From Candidatus Nanopelagicales bacterium (lineage in GTDB: Bacteria > Actinomycetota > Actinomycetes > Nanopelagicales > Nanopelagicaceae), in contig JAURJF010000021.1 in assembly GCA_030832365.1 (NCBI GenBank), positions 1 to 15,423 of the forward strand: a DNA stretch of 15,423 bases, given 5' to 3'. Shown here piece after piece: positions 7,660 through 14,691 of this stretch. The stretch's first letter is position 1, and every line of letters begins with the position of its first letter. A program made the translations under genes and the position numbers. A model generated the notes under the pieces. That model did no database searches and had not been told where the DNA came from. It saw only the letters and a list, made by a program, of their open reading frames with translations.

Positions 7660-8004
7660 CTAACTCCCCGAATCTGGCCCCTCTGCCTTGGCTATATGGG
7701 CCGCTTTGGCCGCCTCGCCCTTTCGACCCAAGATAATTGCCGCCACCCATAGTCCAAGAAATAGGGATCCCAGAATAAACATCGTTGGGATAAAGAAACC
7801 ATAAGCAATAAGCAGAATCTGGGTCAACCAACCTAGAGCCCAGCCAACTTTATATTTCAAAAGGCCAGATGAGATAAAAGCTAGGAGCGCAATTAGAGCG
7901 CCGAAGTAAAGACTATTGGTAGTTGAGAGATCTTTAGCAACAAGGAGAGCAAAGCCAATAATTAAAAACTCCATAATCAAAACACTTCTTGCAAGCATCA
8001 ACAT
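7660..8004 (-). CDS. DUF4233 family small membrane protein
   Basis: Function unknown. The 114 residues form about four membrane segments (roughly 5-23, 31-49, 55-71 and 73-93) and end in a short Ala/Lys/Gly-rich cytoplasmic-like tail. Small four-helix proteins of the DUF4233 family sit between folC and ndk throughout Actinobacteria (Rv2446c in Mycobacterium tuberculosis is the position equivalent). I assign it by that position together with size and topology, not by a catalytic motif. It starts 4 bases after the folC stop; the first ATG is preferred over the ATG at codon 3 because AAAGGA lies about 10 bases before it. Its last codons supply the GGGGAG that precedes the minicistron at ndk. No catalytic residues can be pointed out. 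Confidence 0.88.
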   Translation of the reverse strand: MLMLARSVLIMEFLIIGFALLVAKDLSTTNSLYFGALIALLAFISSGLLKYKVGWALGWLTQILLIAYGFFIPTMFILGSLFLGLWVAAIILGRKGEAAKAAHIAKAEGPDSGS

Positions 8005-8008
8005 TACT

Positions 8009-9355
8009 TTAGATTCCTTTTCTTCGGATTATCGCTCTTGCCTCACCGGCGCTAACAACAGATCCAGCTATTAAGACTGCTGTGCTTGAATCATTAAGAG
8101 CGTTACTAGTTTTTGCCATCTCTACTGCTTGAGTTATTCCTTGCTCTAAATCATCGGATGCATAAACTCGATCACTTCCAAATATCTCCATAGCCTCTGA
8201 TTTTAGTTCATCTACATCAGCTGCGCGATGTGAGCTATTCCTAGTAACTATCACTCGATCTAAAACTGGCTCAAGTGCTTCAAGGATTCCAGTTACATCC
8301 TTATCGCCCATTGGCGCGATGACTCCAATTAACGCTGAGAAATCAAATTCCTCACTTATCGTTTTTTTCAAAGACTCTGCTCCATGAGGATTGTGAGCTG
8401 CATCGATAATGATGGTCGGGTTTCTCCCAACAATCTCACATCTTCCAGGTGAGCTCGCCTTAGCAAATGCCTCTCGCACAATTTCTTCATCAAGCTTTGT
8501 CTCACCAGCAAAGACCTCAACGGCAGCAAGAGCAGTTGCTGCATTACTTGCTTGATGCTGGCCATATAACGGAAGGTATAAATCTTCATACTGCCCATAA
8601 ACTCCAGAGATAGTCAGCATCTGACCACCTAGGGCTAGCGCCCTTGATTTGAGGCTAAATTCGATACCGGATCTAATCGGAGTGGCATCAGCTTTAGCGC
8701 AGGCTCGCATCAAGACAGCTGCTACATCACTTTCTTGCTCAGCTAGAACTACAAAGGAGTTTTCCTTAATTATCCCTGATTTAGTTTGAGCAATCTTTTC
8801 AAGGGTATCTCCTAGATACTCCATATGATCAAAACCTATTGGAGTAATGACATTCACTGAGCCCTTAATTACATTGGTCGAATCCCACTCTCCCCCCATC
8901 CCACATTCAAATATTCCAACATCAACCGGATATTCAGCAAAGGCAACAAAGGCAAGTGCGCACATCGATTCAAAGAATGAGAGTTTATTAGACATCTTGG
9001 AATCAACCAGCTCTAGATATGGCGCAATATCGTTATAAGTTGCAATCATAAATTCTGGAGTTATCGATTGGCCGTTAATGGTGATTCGTTCTAAGAAACT
9101 CTCTAGATGAGGGCTAGTAAATCTTCCGGTTCGCATCCCCAATTCAAAACAGAGTGAATCAATTAAGCGCGTAGTTGTGGTCTTGCCATTAGTTCCAGCG
9201 ATATGAATCGTTGGATAAGAGAGCTGAGGCGAACCTAGGTAATCAGCTAAAGCTGAAATCCGCTCAAGTGTTGGAGCAATTCTACTTTCCGGCCATCTAT
9301 TTAGTAGCGCCTTTTCAATAGCATCAAGGCGCGCGAGATCTTCAGCAGAGCTCAT
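8009..9355 (-). CDS. folC: Bifunctional folylpolyglutamate synthase / dihydrofolate synthase
   Basis: Mur-ligase-family enzyme that adds glutamate to dihydropteroate and to reduced folates using ATP, in the cytoplasm. The 448 residues match the family length. Visible motifs are TLERISALADYLGSP (29-43), the P-loop HIAGTNGKTTTT (51-62, Lys58), TSPHLESFLERI (80-91), GMGGEWDSTN (152-161), GFDHMEYLGDTLEKIAQTKSGIIK (starting 174, with the lysine of TKSGI as the likely carbamylated one), and the C-terminal DAAHNPHG (318-325). The start ATG lies 2 bases after the valS stop. The ribosome binding site is poor (A-rich, AAAGAATAAAG), so coupling to valS is likely. The valS-folC pair is conserved in Actinobacteria. 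Confidence 0.97.
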   Translation of the reverse strand: MSSAEDLARLDAIEKALLNRWPESRIAPTLERISALADYLGSPQLSYPTIHIAGTNGKTTTTRLIDSLCFELGMRTGRFTSPHLESFLERITINGQSITPEFMIATYNDIAPYLELVDSKMSNKLSFFESMCALAFVAFAEYPVDVGIFECGMGGEWDSTNVIKGSVNVITPIGFDHMEYLGDTLEKIAQTKSGIIKENSFVVLAEQESDVAAVLMRACAKADATPIRSGIEFSLKSRALALGGQMLTISGVYGQYEDLYLPLYGQHQASNAATALAAVEVFAGETKLDEEIVREAFAKASSPGRCEIVGRNPTIIIDAAHNPHGAESLKKTISEEFDFSALIGVIAPMGDKDVTGILEALEPVLDRVIVTRNSSHRAADVDELKSEAMEIFGSDRVYASDDLEQGITQAVEMAKTSNALNDSSTAVLIAGSVVSAGEARAIIRRKGI

Positions 9356-9357
9356 CT

Positions 9358-11946
9358 TTATTCTTTTGGAAGCGCAGCAAGAAGTGTGTTGATTCGAGTA
9401 ATTTCACTCTCGCAAAATTCCATACGCTCTCTAATTTCTTTGACTACTTCCATGGGCGCTTTTGCCATAAAGTTCTCATTTTCCAACTTAACAACTGCGC
9501 TCTGCAAATCCTTCTTAATACTCTCAAGATCTTTGCTTAGCCGTGCTCGCTCAGCCTTAACATCAATTGCTCCTCTAAGGTCAAAGGCAATACTAAATTG
9601 GCCAATTTCAATTCTTGCGCTCTCTTTAAAATCACTTCCCGCCTTATCGAGGCGAACTAGGAATCTAATTGCATCTTCATAATTAAGTAGATCTCCTTCT
9701 AAACCTGAAATTTGAGCGTTAATTTTCGCTGAAGTTTTAATCCCTTGCTCGCTTCTAAACCTTCTAATCTCAGTGATAAGAACCTGCATATCCCCAACTA
9801 CTTTATTGGCTGCAATATCCTCTGGCGCTTTATCAACTGCTGGCCATTTTGCAATAGCCAGTGATTCTCCCCCAGTTAATTCACACCAGATGGTTTCAGT
9901 AATAAATGGCATCGATGGATGCATGAGACGAAGTAGTTGATCTAGAATATGGCCTAAGACCCTGCGGCTCTTATCGGCCTGCTCTCCGCCTTTAGCAAAA
10001 CTTTCTTTAACTAACTCTAAATACCAATCACATAGATCATCCCAAGCAAAGTGATAAATCTCCTCACTAGCCTTAGCAAATTCAAAGGCTTCATATCCCT
10101 TATCAGCGCTAGCAATGGTGCTATCGAGACGATTTAAAATCCAGCGATCAATATGGTTTAGCTCAGATCTATCTGGTAGCTCGCCATTTACATGCGCTCC
10201 ATTAATCATGGCAAAGCGCGCAGCGTTCCAAACTTTTGTAGCAAAGTTTCTAGACCCTGCTATCCACTCCTCAGCAAGTGCTTGATCTGTTCCAGGGTTA
10301 GCTCCGCGCACCAAGGTAAAGCGCAGCGCATCAGAGCCATACTTATCCATAAACTCCAATGGATCAACAGTATTTCCCCGAGACTTACTCATCTTCTTGC
10401 CATGTTTATCTCGAACTAAACCATGAAGAGCGATAACTTTAAATGGAGCAACTCCATCCATTGCAAATAAGCCAAATAACATCATTCTTACTACCCAGAA
10501 AAATAGAATGTCATAACCAGTAACTAATACGCTAGTGGGATAGAACTTCTTTAAATCATCACTTTCATTGGGCCAACCAAGAGTTGAAAATGGCCAGAGC
10601 GCAGATGAAAACCACGTATCTAAAACATCAGGATCTTGTTCATATCCCTTAGGAGCGCTCTGATTTGGGCCTAGAACAATTACATCTCCATCTGGGCCAT
10701 ACCAAACCGGGATGCGATGTCCCCACCATAGTTGGCGCGAGATACACCAATCATGCATGTTATCGACCCATTCAAAATATCTTGGCTCCATAGATTCTGG
10801 GTCAATTTTTACTTTCCCATCACGAACTGCATCAGCTGCAGCTTTAGCAAGAGGAGCAACTTTGACAAACCACTGCTTAGATAAACGAGGCTCAACTGTT
10901 GTTTCGCAGCGTGAACAATGGCCAACAGCGTGAATATATGGACGCTTTTCGGAGACAACTCTTCCCATCTGGCGAAGTTTTTCAACTACAGCAACTCTTG
11001 CATCAAAGCGATCCATCCCATCAAATTCAGTGCCAGTTCCCTCCATTACTCCAGCTTCATTCATGATCACAATTAGTGGAACGTTATGGCGCATTCCCAT
11101 CTCAAAGTCATTTGGGTCATGGGCGGCTGTTACTTTAACTGCCCCAGTTCCAAAGTCAGGTTCAACTAACTCATCAGCGATGATTGGGATCATGCGATTT
11201 ACTAGGGGAAGAAGAACTGATTTACCGATTAAGTGCTTATAACGCTCGTCTTTTGGATTAACTGCAACAGCGCCATCGCCAAGCATTGTTTCAGGACGGG
11301 TTGTGGCAACAGTAATACTTACCTCATCATCGCCATATCTAACCTGCACAAACTCTCCAGCATCATCACTATGTTCAACTTCAATATCAGAGAGCGCAGT
11401 TAAGCAACGTGGACACCAATTAATAATCTTCTCTGCGCGATAAATTAACCCTGCATCAAAGAGCTGCTTAAAGATTGTTAATACTGCATCAGAGAGGCCC
11501 TGATCCATAGTGAATCTCTCGCGCGACCAATCAACGCTATCGCCCAGGCGCTTCATCTGGCCTAATATCGCTCCGCCTGACTCCTCTTTCCACTTCCAGA
11601 CTCTCTTTACAAACTCTTCTCTTCCTAAATCATGTCTACTAATTCCAGATGCTGCTAACTGTTTCTCAACAACATTTTGAGTTGCAATTCCAGCATGATC
11701 CATTCCTGGCAGCCATAAAACTTCAAAGCCTTTCATCCGCTTCATTCGACTCAATAAATCTTGTATCGAGTGATCTAGCGCGTGGCCAATATGGAGACTT
11801 CCTGTGACATTTGGCGGCGGGATAACTATTGAGAAAGGTTCTTTATCCGAATCTGCATTTGCTGTGAAATATCCAGCGCTAAGCCACTTTTGATATAGCT
11901 CAGATTCAATCTGGCTTGGATTAAATTGCGCAGGTAGCTCAGACAT
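9358..11946 (-). CDS. valS: Valyl-tRNA synthetase
   Basis: Class I aminoacyl-tRNA synthetase that charges tRNA-Val and edits Thr-tRNA-Val. The 862 residues are a full-length family member. In order: PPPNVTGSLHIGH with the HIGH signature at 52-55; zinc-type cysteine pairs NWCPRC (178, 181) and GHCSRC (344, 347); editing domain with TTRPETMLGDGAVAV (215-229) and GTGAVKVTAAHDPNDF (266-281); CISRQLWWGHRIPVW (401-415); and the KMSKS loop at 518-522. After the anticodon-binding domain, residues from about 800 form the charged C-terminal coiled coil that contacts tRNA. The start is 22 bases after the clpX stop with no clear Shine-Dalgarno, so read-through from clpX is likely though not shown. The position next to folC is the usual one. 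Confidence 0.99.
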   Translation of the reverse strand: MSELPAQFNPSQIESELYQKWLSAGYFTANADSDKEPFSIVIPPPNVTGSLHIGHALDHSIQDLLSRMKRMKGFEVLWLPGMDHAGIATQNVVEKQLAASGISRHDLGREEFVKRVWKWKEESGGAILGQMKRLGDSVDWSRERFTMDQGLSDAVLTIFKQLFDAGLIYRAEKIINWCPRCLTALSDIEVEHSDDAGEFVQVRYGDDEVSITVATTRPETMLGDGAVAVNPKDERYKHLIGKSVLLPLVNRMIPIIADELVEPDFGTGAVKVTAAHDPNDFEMGMRHNVPLIVIMNEAGVMEGTGTEFDGMDRFDARVAVVEKLRQMGRVVSEKRPYIHAVGHCSRCETTVEPRLSKQWFVKVAPLAKAAADAVRDGKVKIDPESMEPRYFEWVDNMHDWCISRQLWWGHRIPVWYGPDGDVIVLGPNQSAPKGYEQDPDVLDTWFSSALWPFSTLGWPNESDDLKKFYPTSVLVTGYDILFFWVVRMMLFGLFAMDGVAPFKVIALHGLVRDKHGKKMSKSRGNTVDPLEFMDKYGSDALRFTLVRGANPGTDQALAEEWIAGSRNFATKVWNAARFAMINGAHVNGELPDRSELNHIDRWILNRLDSTIASADKGYEAFEFAKASEEIYHFAWDDLCDWYLELVKESFAKGGEQADKSRRVLGHILDQLLRLMHPSMPFITETIWCELTGGESLAIAKWPAVDKAPEDIAANKVVGDMQVLITEIRRFRSEQGIKTSAKINAQISGLEGDLLNYEDAIRFLVRLDKAGSDFKESARIEIGQFSIAFDLRGAIDVKAERARLSKDLESIKKDLQSAVVKLENENFMAKAPMEVVKEIRERMEFCESEITRINTLLAALPKE

Positions 11947-11968
11947 AAGATGTAGATACTACCGATTA

Positions 11969-13255
11969 TTACGCGGTCTTCTCTTCGCCTCGTTTAGTCG
12001 AACGCTTTGGGTTATTTGGTCCGCGCTCGAGATATTTCGGCGCTGCTTTATGACTAATTACCTCAGGGGTGATTAGAACTTTGCCAACTTCTTTTTTGCT
12101 TGGCACCTCATACATCACAGGAAGCAGAACCTCTTCCATGATTGCCCTGAGTCCTCTTGCTCCAGTTCCCCTGGCAATTGCCTGATCTGCTACAACTTCA
12201 AGAGCTTCTTGAGTAATCTCAAACTCCACATCATCCATCTCAAAGAGATGTTGATATTGCTTAACTAGAGCATTCTTAGGCTCGGTAAGAATCTTAAGAA
12301 GAGCTGCCCGATCTAGAGATTCAACCGAGGTCACAATTGGTAGCCTGCCAATGAACTCTGGAATCATGCCAAATTTAAGAAGATCCTCTGGCATAACATC
12401 TGCAAATAGATCTTGGGCTTTCTTGTCTTTTTCACTCTGCAACGTGGCGTTAAAGCCAACGCCAGCTTTACCTTTGCGGTTTTCAATAATTTTTTCAAGA
12501 CCTGCAAAGGCGCCACCAACGATAAAGAGCACATTGCTGGTATCAATTTGAATAAATTCTTGGTGAGGGTGCTTTCTTCCTCCCTGCGGTGGAACAGAGG
12601 CGGTAGTTCCCTCAAGAATTTTAAGAAGGGCTTGCTGAACTCCCTCGCCTGAAACATCTCTTGTAATCGATGGATTCTCACTCTTTCTTGCCACCTTATC
12701 GATCTCATCGATATAGATAATTCCAGTCTCTGCCTTTTTAACATCAAAGTCAGCTGCTTGAATTAACTTAAGCAGAATATTCTCAACATCTTCGCCAACA
12801 TAACCTGCCTCTGTTAGAGCTGTGGCATCTGCAATTGCAAAAGGAACATTAAGCATGCGAGCAAGAGTTTGAGCTAGAAGAGTCTTGCCACATCCTGTTG
12901 GACCAAGAAGCAAGATATTGCTCTTTGATAACTCCACGCCATCTTCAATACGGCGATCTGGTCCTTTAATTCTCTTGTAGTGGTTATAGACAGCAACTGA
13001 GAGCGACTTCTTTGCTCTATCTTGGCCAATTACATACTGATCTAAAAACTCATATATCTCTTGTGGCTTTGGTAGCTCTTGAATCCCAGCAGTACTTGCT
13101 TCGCTTAATTCATCCTCGATAATCTCATTACAGAGATCGATACATTCATCGCAGATATAGACGCCAGGACCAGCAATTAACTTCTTAACTTGCTTCTGAG
13201 TCTTGCCACAGAATGAACACTTAAGCAGATCGCCGCTTTCACCGATGCGAGTCAA
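11969..13255 (-). CDS. clpX: ClpX, AAA+ unfoldase subunit of the Clp protease
   Basis: Hexameric ATPase that selects, unfolds and feeds proteins to ClpP. The 428 residues contain: an N-terminal zinc-binding domain with Cys13, Cys16, Cys35 and Cys38; Walker A GPTGCGKT (118-125); pore loop GYVGED (151-156); Walker B IIYIDEID (179-186); RKH loop (227-229); ClpP-docking loop reading VGF (266-268) where many bacteria have IGF; arginine finger in EFIGRLP (Arg304); and sensor-2 GARGLR (365-370). The start is TTG at 13255. No ATG or GTG is near, and from this codon the protein aligns end to end with actinobacterial ClpX as I recall it (MxRIGxxGDLLKCSFCGK). A weak TAGG lies 6 bases upstream. It follows clpP2 after a 94-base leader. 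Confidence 0.98.
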   Translation of the reverse strand: MTRIGESGDLLKCSFCGKTQKQVKKLIAGPGVYICDECIDLCNEIIEDELSEASTAGIQELPKPQEIYEFLDQYVIGQDRAKKSLSVAVYNHYKRIKGPDRRIEDGVELSKSNILLLGPTGCGKTLLAQTLARMLNVPFAIADATALTEAGYVGEDVENILLKLIQAADFDVKKAETGIIYIDEIDKVARKSENPSITRDVSGEGVQQALLKILEGTTASVPPQGGRKHPHQEFIQIDTSNVLFIVGGAFAGLEKIIENRKGKAGVGFNATLQSEKDKKAQDLFADVMPEDLLKFGMIPEFIGRLPIVTSVESLDRAALLKILTEPKNALVKQYQHLFEMDDVEFEITQEALEVVADQAIARGTGARGLRAIMEEVLLPVMYEVPSKKEVGKVLITPEVISHKAAPKYLERGPNNPKRSTKRGEEKTA

Positions 13256-13349
13256 GATGAGCCTACTTTCTAGAGGGGAAGAAGATAAGAATAAATCCTC
13301 TAGCCCAGCAAAGGATGGCTAAACGCGTTCGCCCTGAGAGTAATTACCC
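13256..13349 (-). promoter_or_regulatory. clpX leader with inverted repeat and ClgR-like half site
   Basis: The 94 bases between clpP2 and clpX hold an inverted repeat, CTAGAGG (13270-13276) and CCTCTAG (13297-13303), around a 20-base pyrimidine-rich loop (minus strand). On the plus strand GTTCGC-CCTGA-GAG (13327-13340) follows just after the clpP2 stop. It differs by one base from the Streptomyces ClgR box GTTCGC-N5-GCG as I recall it. No convincing -10 hexamer is placed at a good distance. This may be a second, clpX-specific promoter region or simply a processing/leader region in a clpP1-clpP2-clpX message. Confidence 0.4.
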
Positions 13350-13973
13350 CTACTTAGTGACAGAGGCTTTTCTTGAGGCAAGAATCTGATCGATGAGACC
13401 ATACTCAACAGCTTCTGTTGCAGTAAGAATTTTGTCTCGTTCAATATCTTTACCAATTTCTTCTTTACTCTTCTTAGAGTGCTTAGCCAGAATCTCCTCA
13501 AGTAATTCACGCATCCGCAAGACTTCTCTTGCTTGAATCTCAATATCAGAGCCCTGACCGCCGCCCTCGCTATATGGCTGGTGGATCAAAATCCTTGAAT
13601 GCTCAAGGGCATAACGCTTTCCAGCAGTTCCGCCGGCAAGTAGAACTGCAGCAGCAGAGGCAGCTTGTCCAAGACAAATTGTCATCACATCAGGTCTAAC
13701 AAATTGCATCGTGTCATAGATTGCAGTTAGGGCGGTAAATGAGCCGCCAGGTGAGTTGATATACATCATGATATCTCTATCAGGATCCATCGACTCTAGA
13801 GTCAATAACTGAGCCATTACATCATTAGCGACAGTGTCATCGATTCCTTGGCCTAGAAAGATAATTCTCTCTTCAAATAACTTGGTGTAAGGATCAAGGC
13901 GCTTATAACCATAAGCAGTTCTCTCCTCAATTGTTGGAAGAACATAACGGTTATGAATATCATTTATTTTCAT
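13350..13973 (-). CDS. clpP2: ClpP2, proteolytic subunit of the Clp protease
   Basis: Serine peptidase of 207 residues forming one of the two heptameric rings of the actinobacterial ClpP1P2 barrel. The catalytic triad can be read as Ser106 (GQAASAAAV), His131 (ILIHQP) and Asp180 (ERDKIL). The handle and ring-contact blocks RIIFLGQGIDD and MYINSPGGS are intact. It is assigned as ClpP2 from its longer N-terminus (YVLPTIEERTAYGYKRLDPYTKLFEERIIF), which matches mycobacterial ClpP2 rather than ClpP1, and from its second position in the operon. In Mycobacterium the ATPase docks on the ClpP2 ring; I expect but cannot show the same here. Its ATG overlaps the clpP1 TGA by four bases (ATGA), consistent with making the two subunits in equal amounts. 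Confidence 0.97.
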   Translation of the reverse strand: MKINDIHNRYVLPTIEERTAYGYKRLDPYTKLFEERIIFLGQGIDDTVANDVMAQLLTLESMDPDRDIMMYINSPGGSFTALTAIYDTMQFVRPDVMTICLGQAASAAAVLLAGGTAGKRYALEHSRILIHQPYSEGGGQGSDIEIQAREVLRMRELLEEILAKHSKKSKEEIGKDIERDKILTATEAVEYGLIDQILASRKASVTK

Positions 13974-14584
13974 CGCGCTGTACCACCGCTTCCCGATACT
14001 TGCCCTGCAGATTTAACAACATGATCAACAAAGCCATATTCCTTAGCCTCTTCAGCGTTAAACCAACGATCGCGATCTGAATCTGCTGTGATGGTATCCA
14101 TCTTCTGACCAGTGTGAAAAGCGATTAACTCTGCCATCTTCTTCTTGGTAAAGGACATCTGCTCTGCTTGAATCTTGATATCAGATGCTGTTCCACCAAT
14201 TCCGCCTGATGGTTGATGCATCATGATGCGAGCATGCGGCAGCGCGTAGCGCTTTCCAGCAGCTCCAGCACAGAGAAGGAATTGACCCATAGAGGCAGCA
14301 AGACCCATACCGACTGTTGCTACATCGTTTTTGATGTATTGCATCGTGTCATAGATCGCCATACCAGCAGAGATTGATCCACCTGGGGAATTAATATAAA
14401 GATAGATATCTTTATCAGGATCTTCTGCTGCAAGTAATAACATCTGAGCAGCAATTGCATTTGCCATACTGTCTTCAACCACAGAACCAAGAAAGATAAT
14501 TCTCTCTTTTAGTAATCGGTTATAGACCTGATCATCTAATCCGCCGCCTTGACTGCTGGCCATGCGGGGGGTAATAAGCTCCAC
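13970..14584 (-). CDS. clpP1: ClpP1, proteolytic subunit of the Clp protease
   Basis: First of two Clp serine peptidases (204 residues). The triad is Ser98 (GLAASMGQ), His123 (MMHQP) and Asp172 (SDRDRWF). YLYINSPGGSISAGMAIYDTM is the conserved strand-helix block, intact. It is assigned as ClpP1 from likeness to mycobacterial ClpP1 (SPGGSISAGMAIYDT, ADSDRDRWF, AxEYGFVDH). The start chosen is GTG at 14584, because a perfect AGGAGG lies 5 bases upstream. The ATG at codon 8 would be 26 bases from that site. Residues 1-15 are the propeptide-like stretch that is cut off in related enzymes. A short Gly/Ser-rich tail ends the protein. It is the first gene after the tig spacer and probably the start of a clpP1-clpP2-clpX transcript. 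Confidence 0.97.
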   Translation of the reverse strand: MELITPRMASSQGGGLDDQVYNRLLKERIIFLGSVVEDSMANAIAAQMLLLAAEDPDKDIYLYINSPGGSISAGMAIYDTMQYIKNDVATVGMGLAASMGQFLLCAGAAGKRYALPHARIMMHQPSGGIGGTASDIKIQAEQMSFTKKKMAELIAFHTGQKMDTITADSDRDRWFNAEEAKEYGFVDHVVKSAGQVSGSGGTAR

Positions 14585-14589
14585 TAATT

Positions 14590-14595
14590 CCTCCT
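14590..14595 (-). promoter_or_regulatory. clpP1 ribosome binding site (AGGAGG)
   Basis: Full consensus AGGAGG 5 bases before GTG. It is the strongest Shine-Dalgarno in the window and decides the GTG start over the downstream ATG. Confidence 0.9.
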
Positions 14596-14613
14596 GAAAT
14601 AAATTTCTATGTC

Positions 14614-14626
14614 CGTTAGGCTAACG
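14614..14626. repeat. 13-bp inverted repeat CGTTAG-G-CTAACG
   Basis: Perfect 6-base arms around one central base in the clpP1 leader, about 30 bases upstream of the GTG. The near-zero spacer suits a protein operator better than an RNA hairpin, since a one-base loop cannot form. Confidence 0.75.
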
Positions 14627-14632
14627 CCAAGA

Positions 14633-14651
14633 GTAGGAAAATGCTTCCTAC
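14633..14651. repeat. 19-bp inverted repeat GTAGGAA-N5-TTCCTAC
   Basis: Perfect 7-base arms with a 5-base loop between tig and clpP1. It could fold as an RNA hairpin, but no T run follows on either strand, so it is not a standard terminator. It overlaps the expected start site if the TATTGT at 14650-14655 is the clpP1 -10 element. Confidence 0.8.
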
Positions 14652-14685
14652 AATATGGAAAAAGGTGATTTGTTCGCTTAGAGCA
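14650..14685 (-). promoter_or_regulatory. Candidate clpP1 promoter with ClgR-like activator box
   Basis: On the plus strand GTTCGC-TTAGA-GCA (14672-14685) differs by one base from the ClgR box GTTCGC-N5-GCG described for actinobacterial clp genes. It also fits most of the longer Corynebacterium consensus as I recall it. A -10-like TATTGT lies at 14655-14650 on the minus strand, about 16 bases from the box edge, so the box would cover the -35 region, as an activator site can. The box sits 7 bases past the tig stop. Sequence likeness only. Confidence 0.5.
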
Positions 14686-14691
14686 GAGAAA

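Noticed and set aside
7631..7831. 66-codon open frame on the minus strand overlapping the DUF4233 gene
   Set aside because: Most of it is an out-of-frame shadow with unlikely composition (Gly/Trp-rich). Only its last 9 codons, starting at the ATG at 7657 with a good ribosome binding site, are kept as a possible minicistron.
11947..11968. GTAG-TAT-CTAC mini hairpin between clpX and valS as a terminator or operator
   Set aside because: A 4-base stem with a 3-base loop is expected by chance, and no T run follows it.
12364..12747. 127-codon open frame on the minus strand inside clpX
   Set aside because: It lies wholly within the conserved AAA+ domain of clpX in another frame, has no ribosome binding site and shows no recognisable fold.
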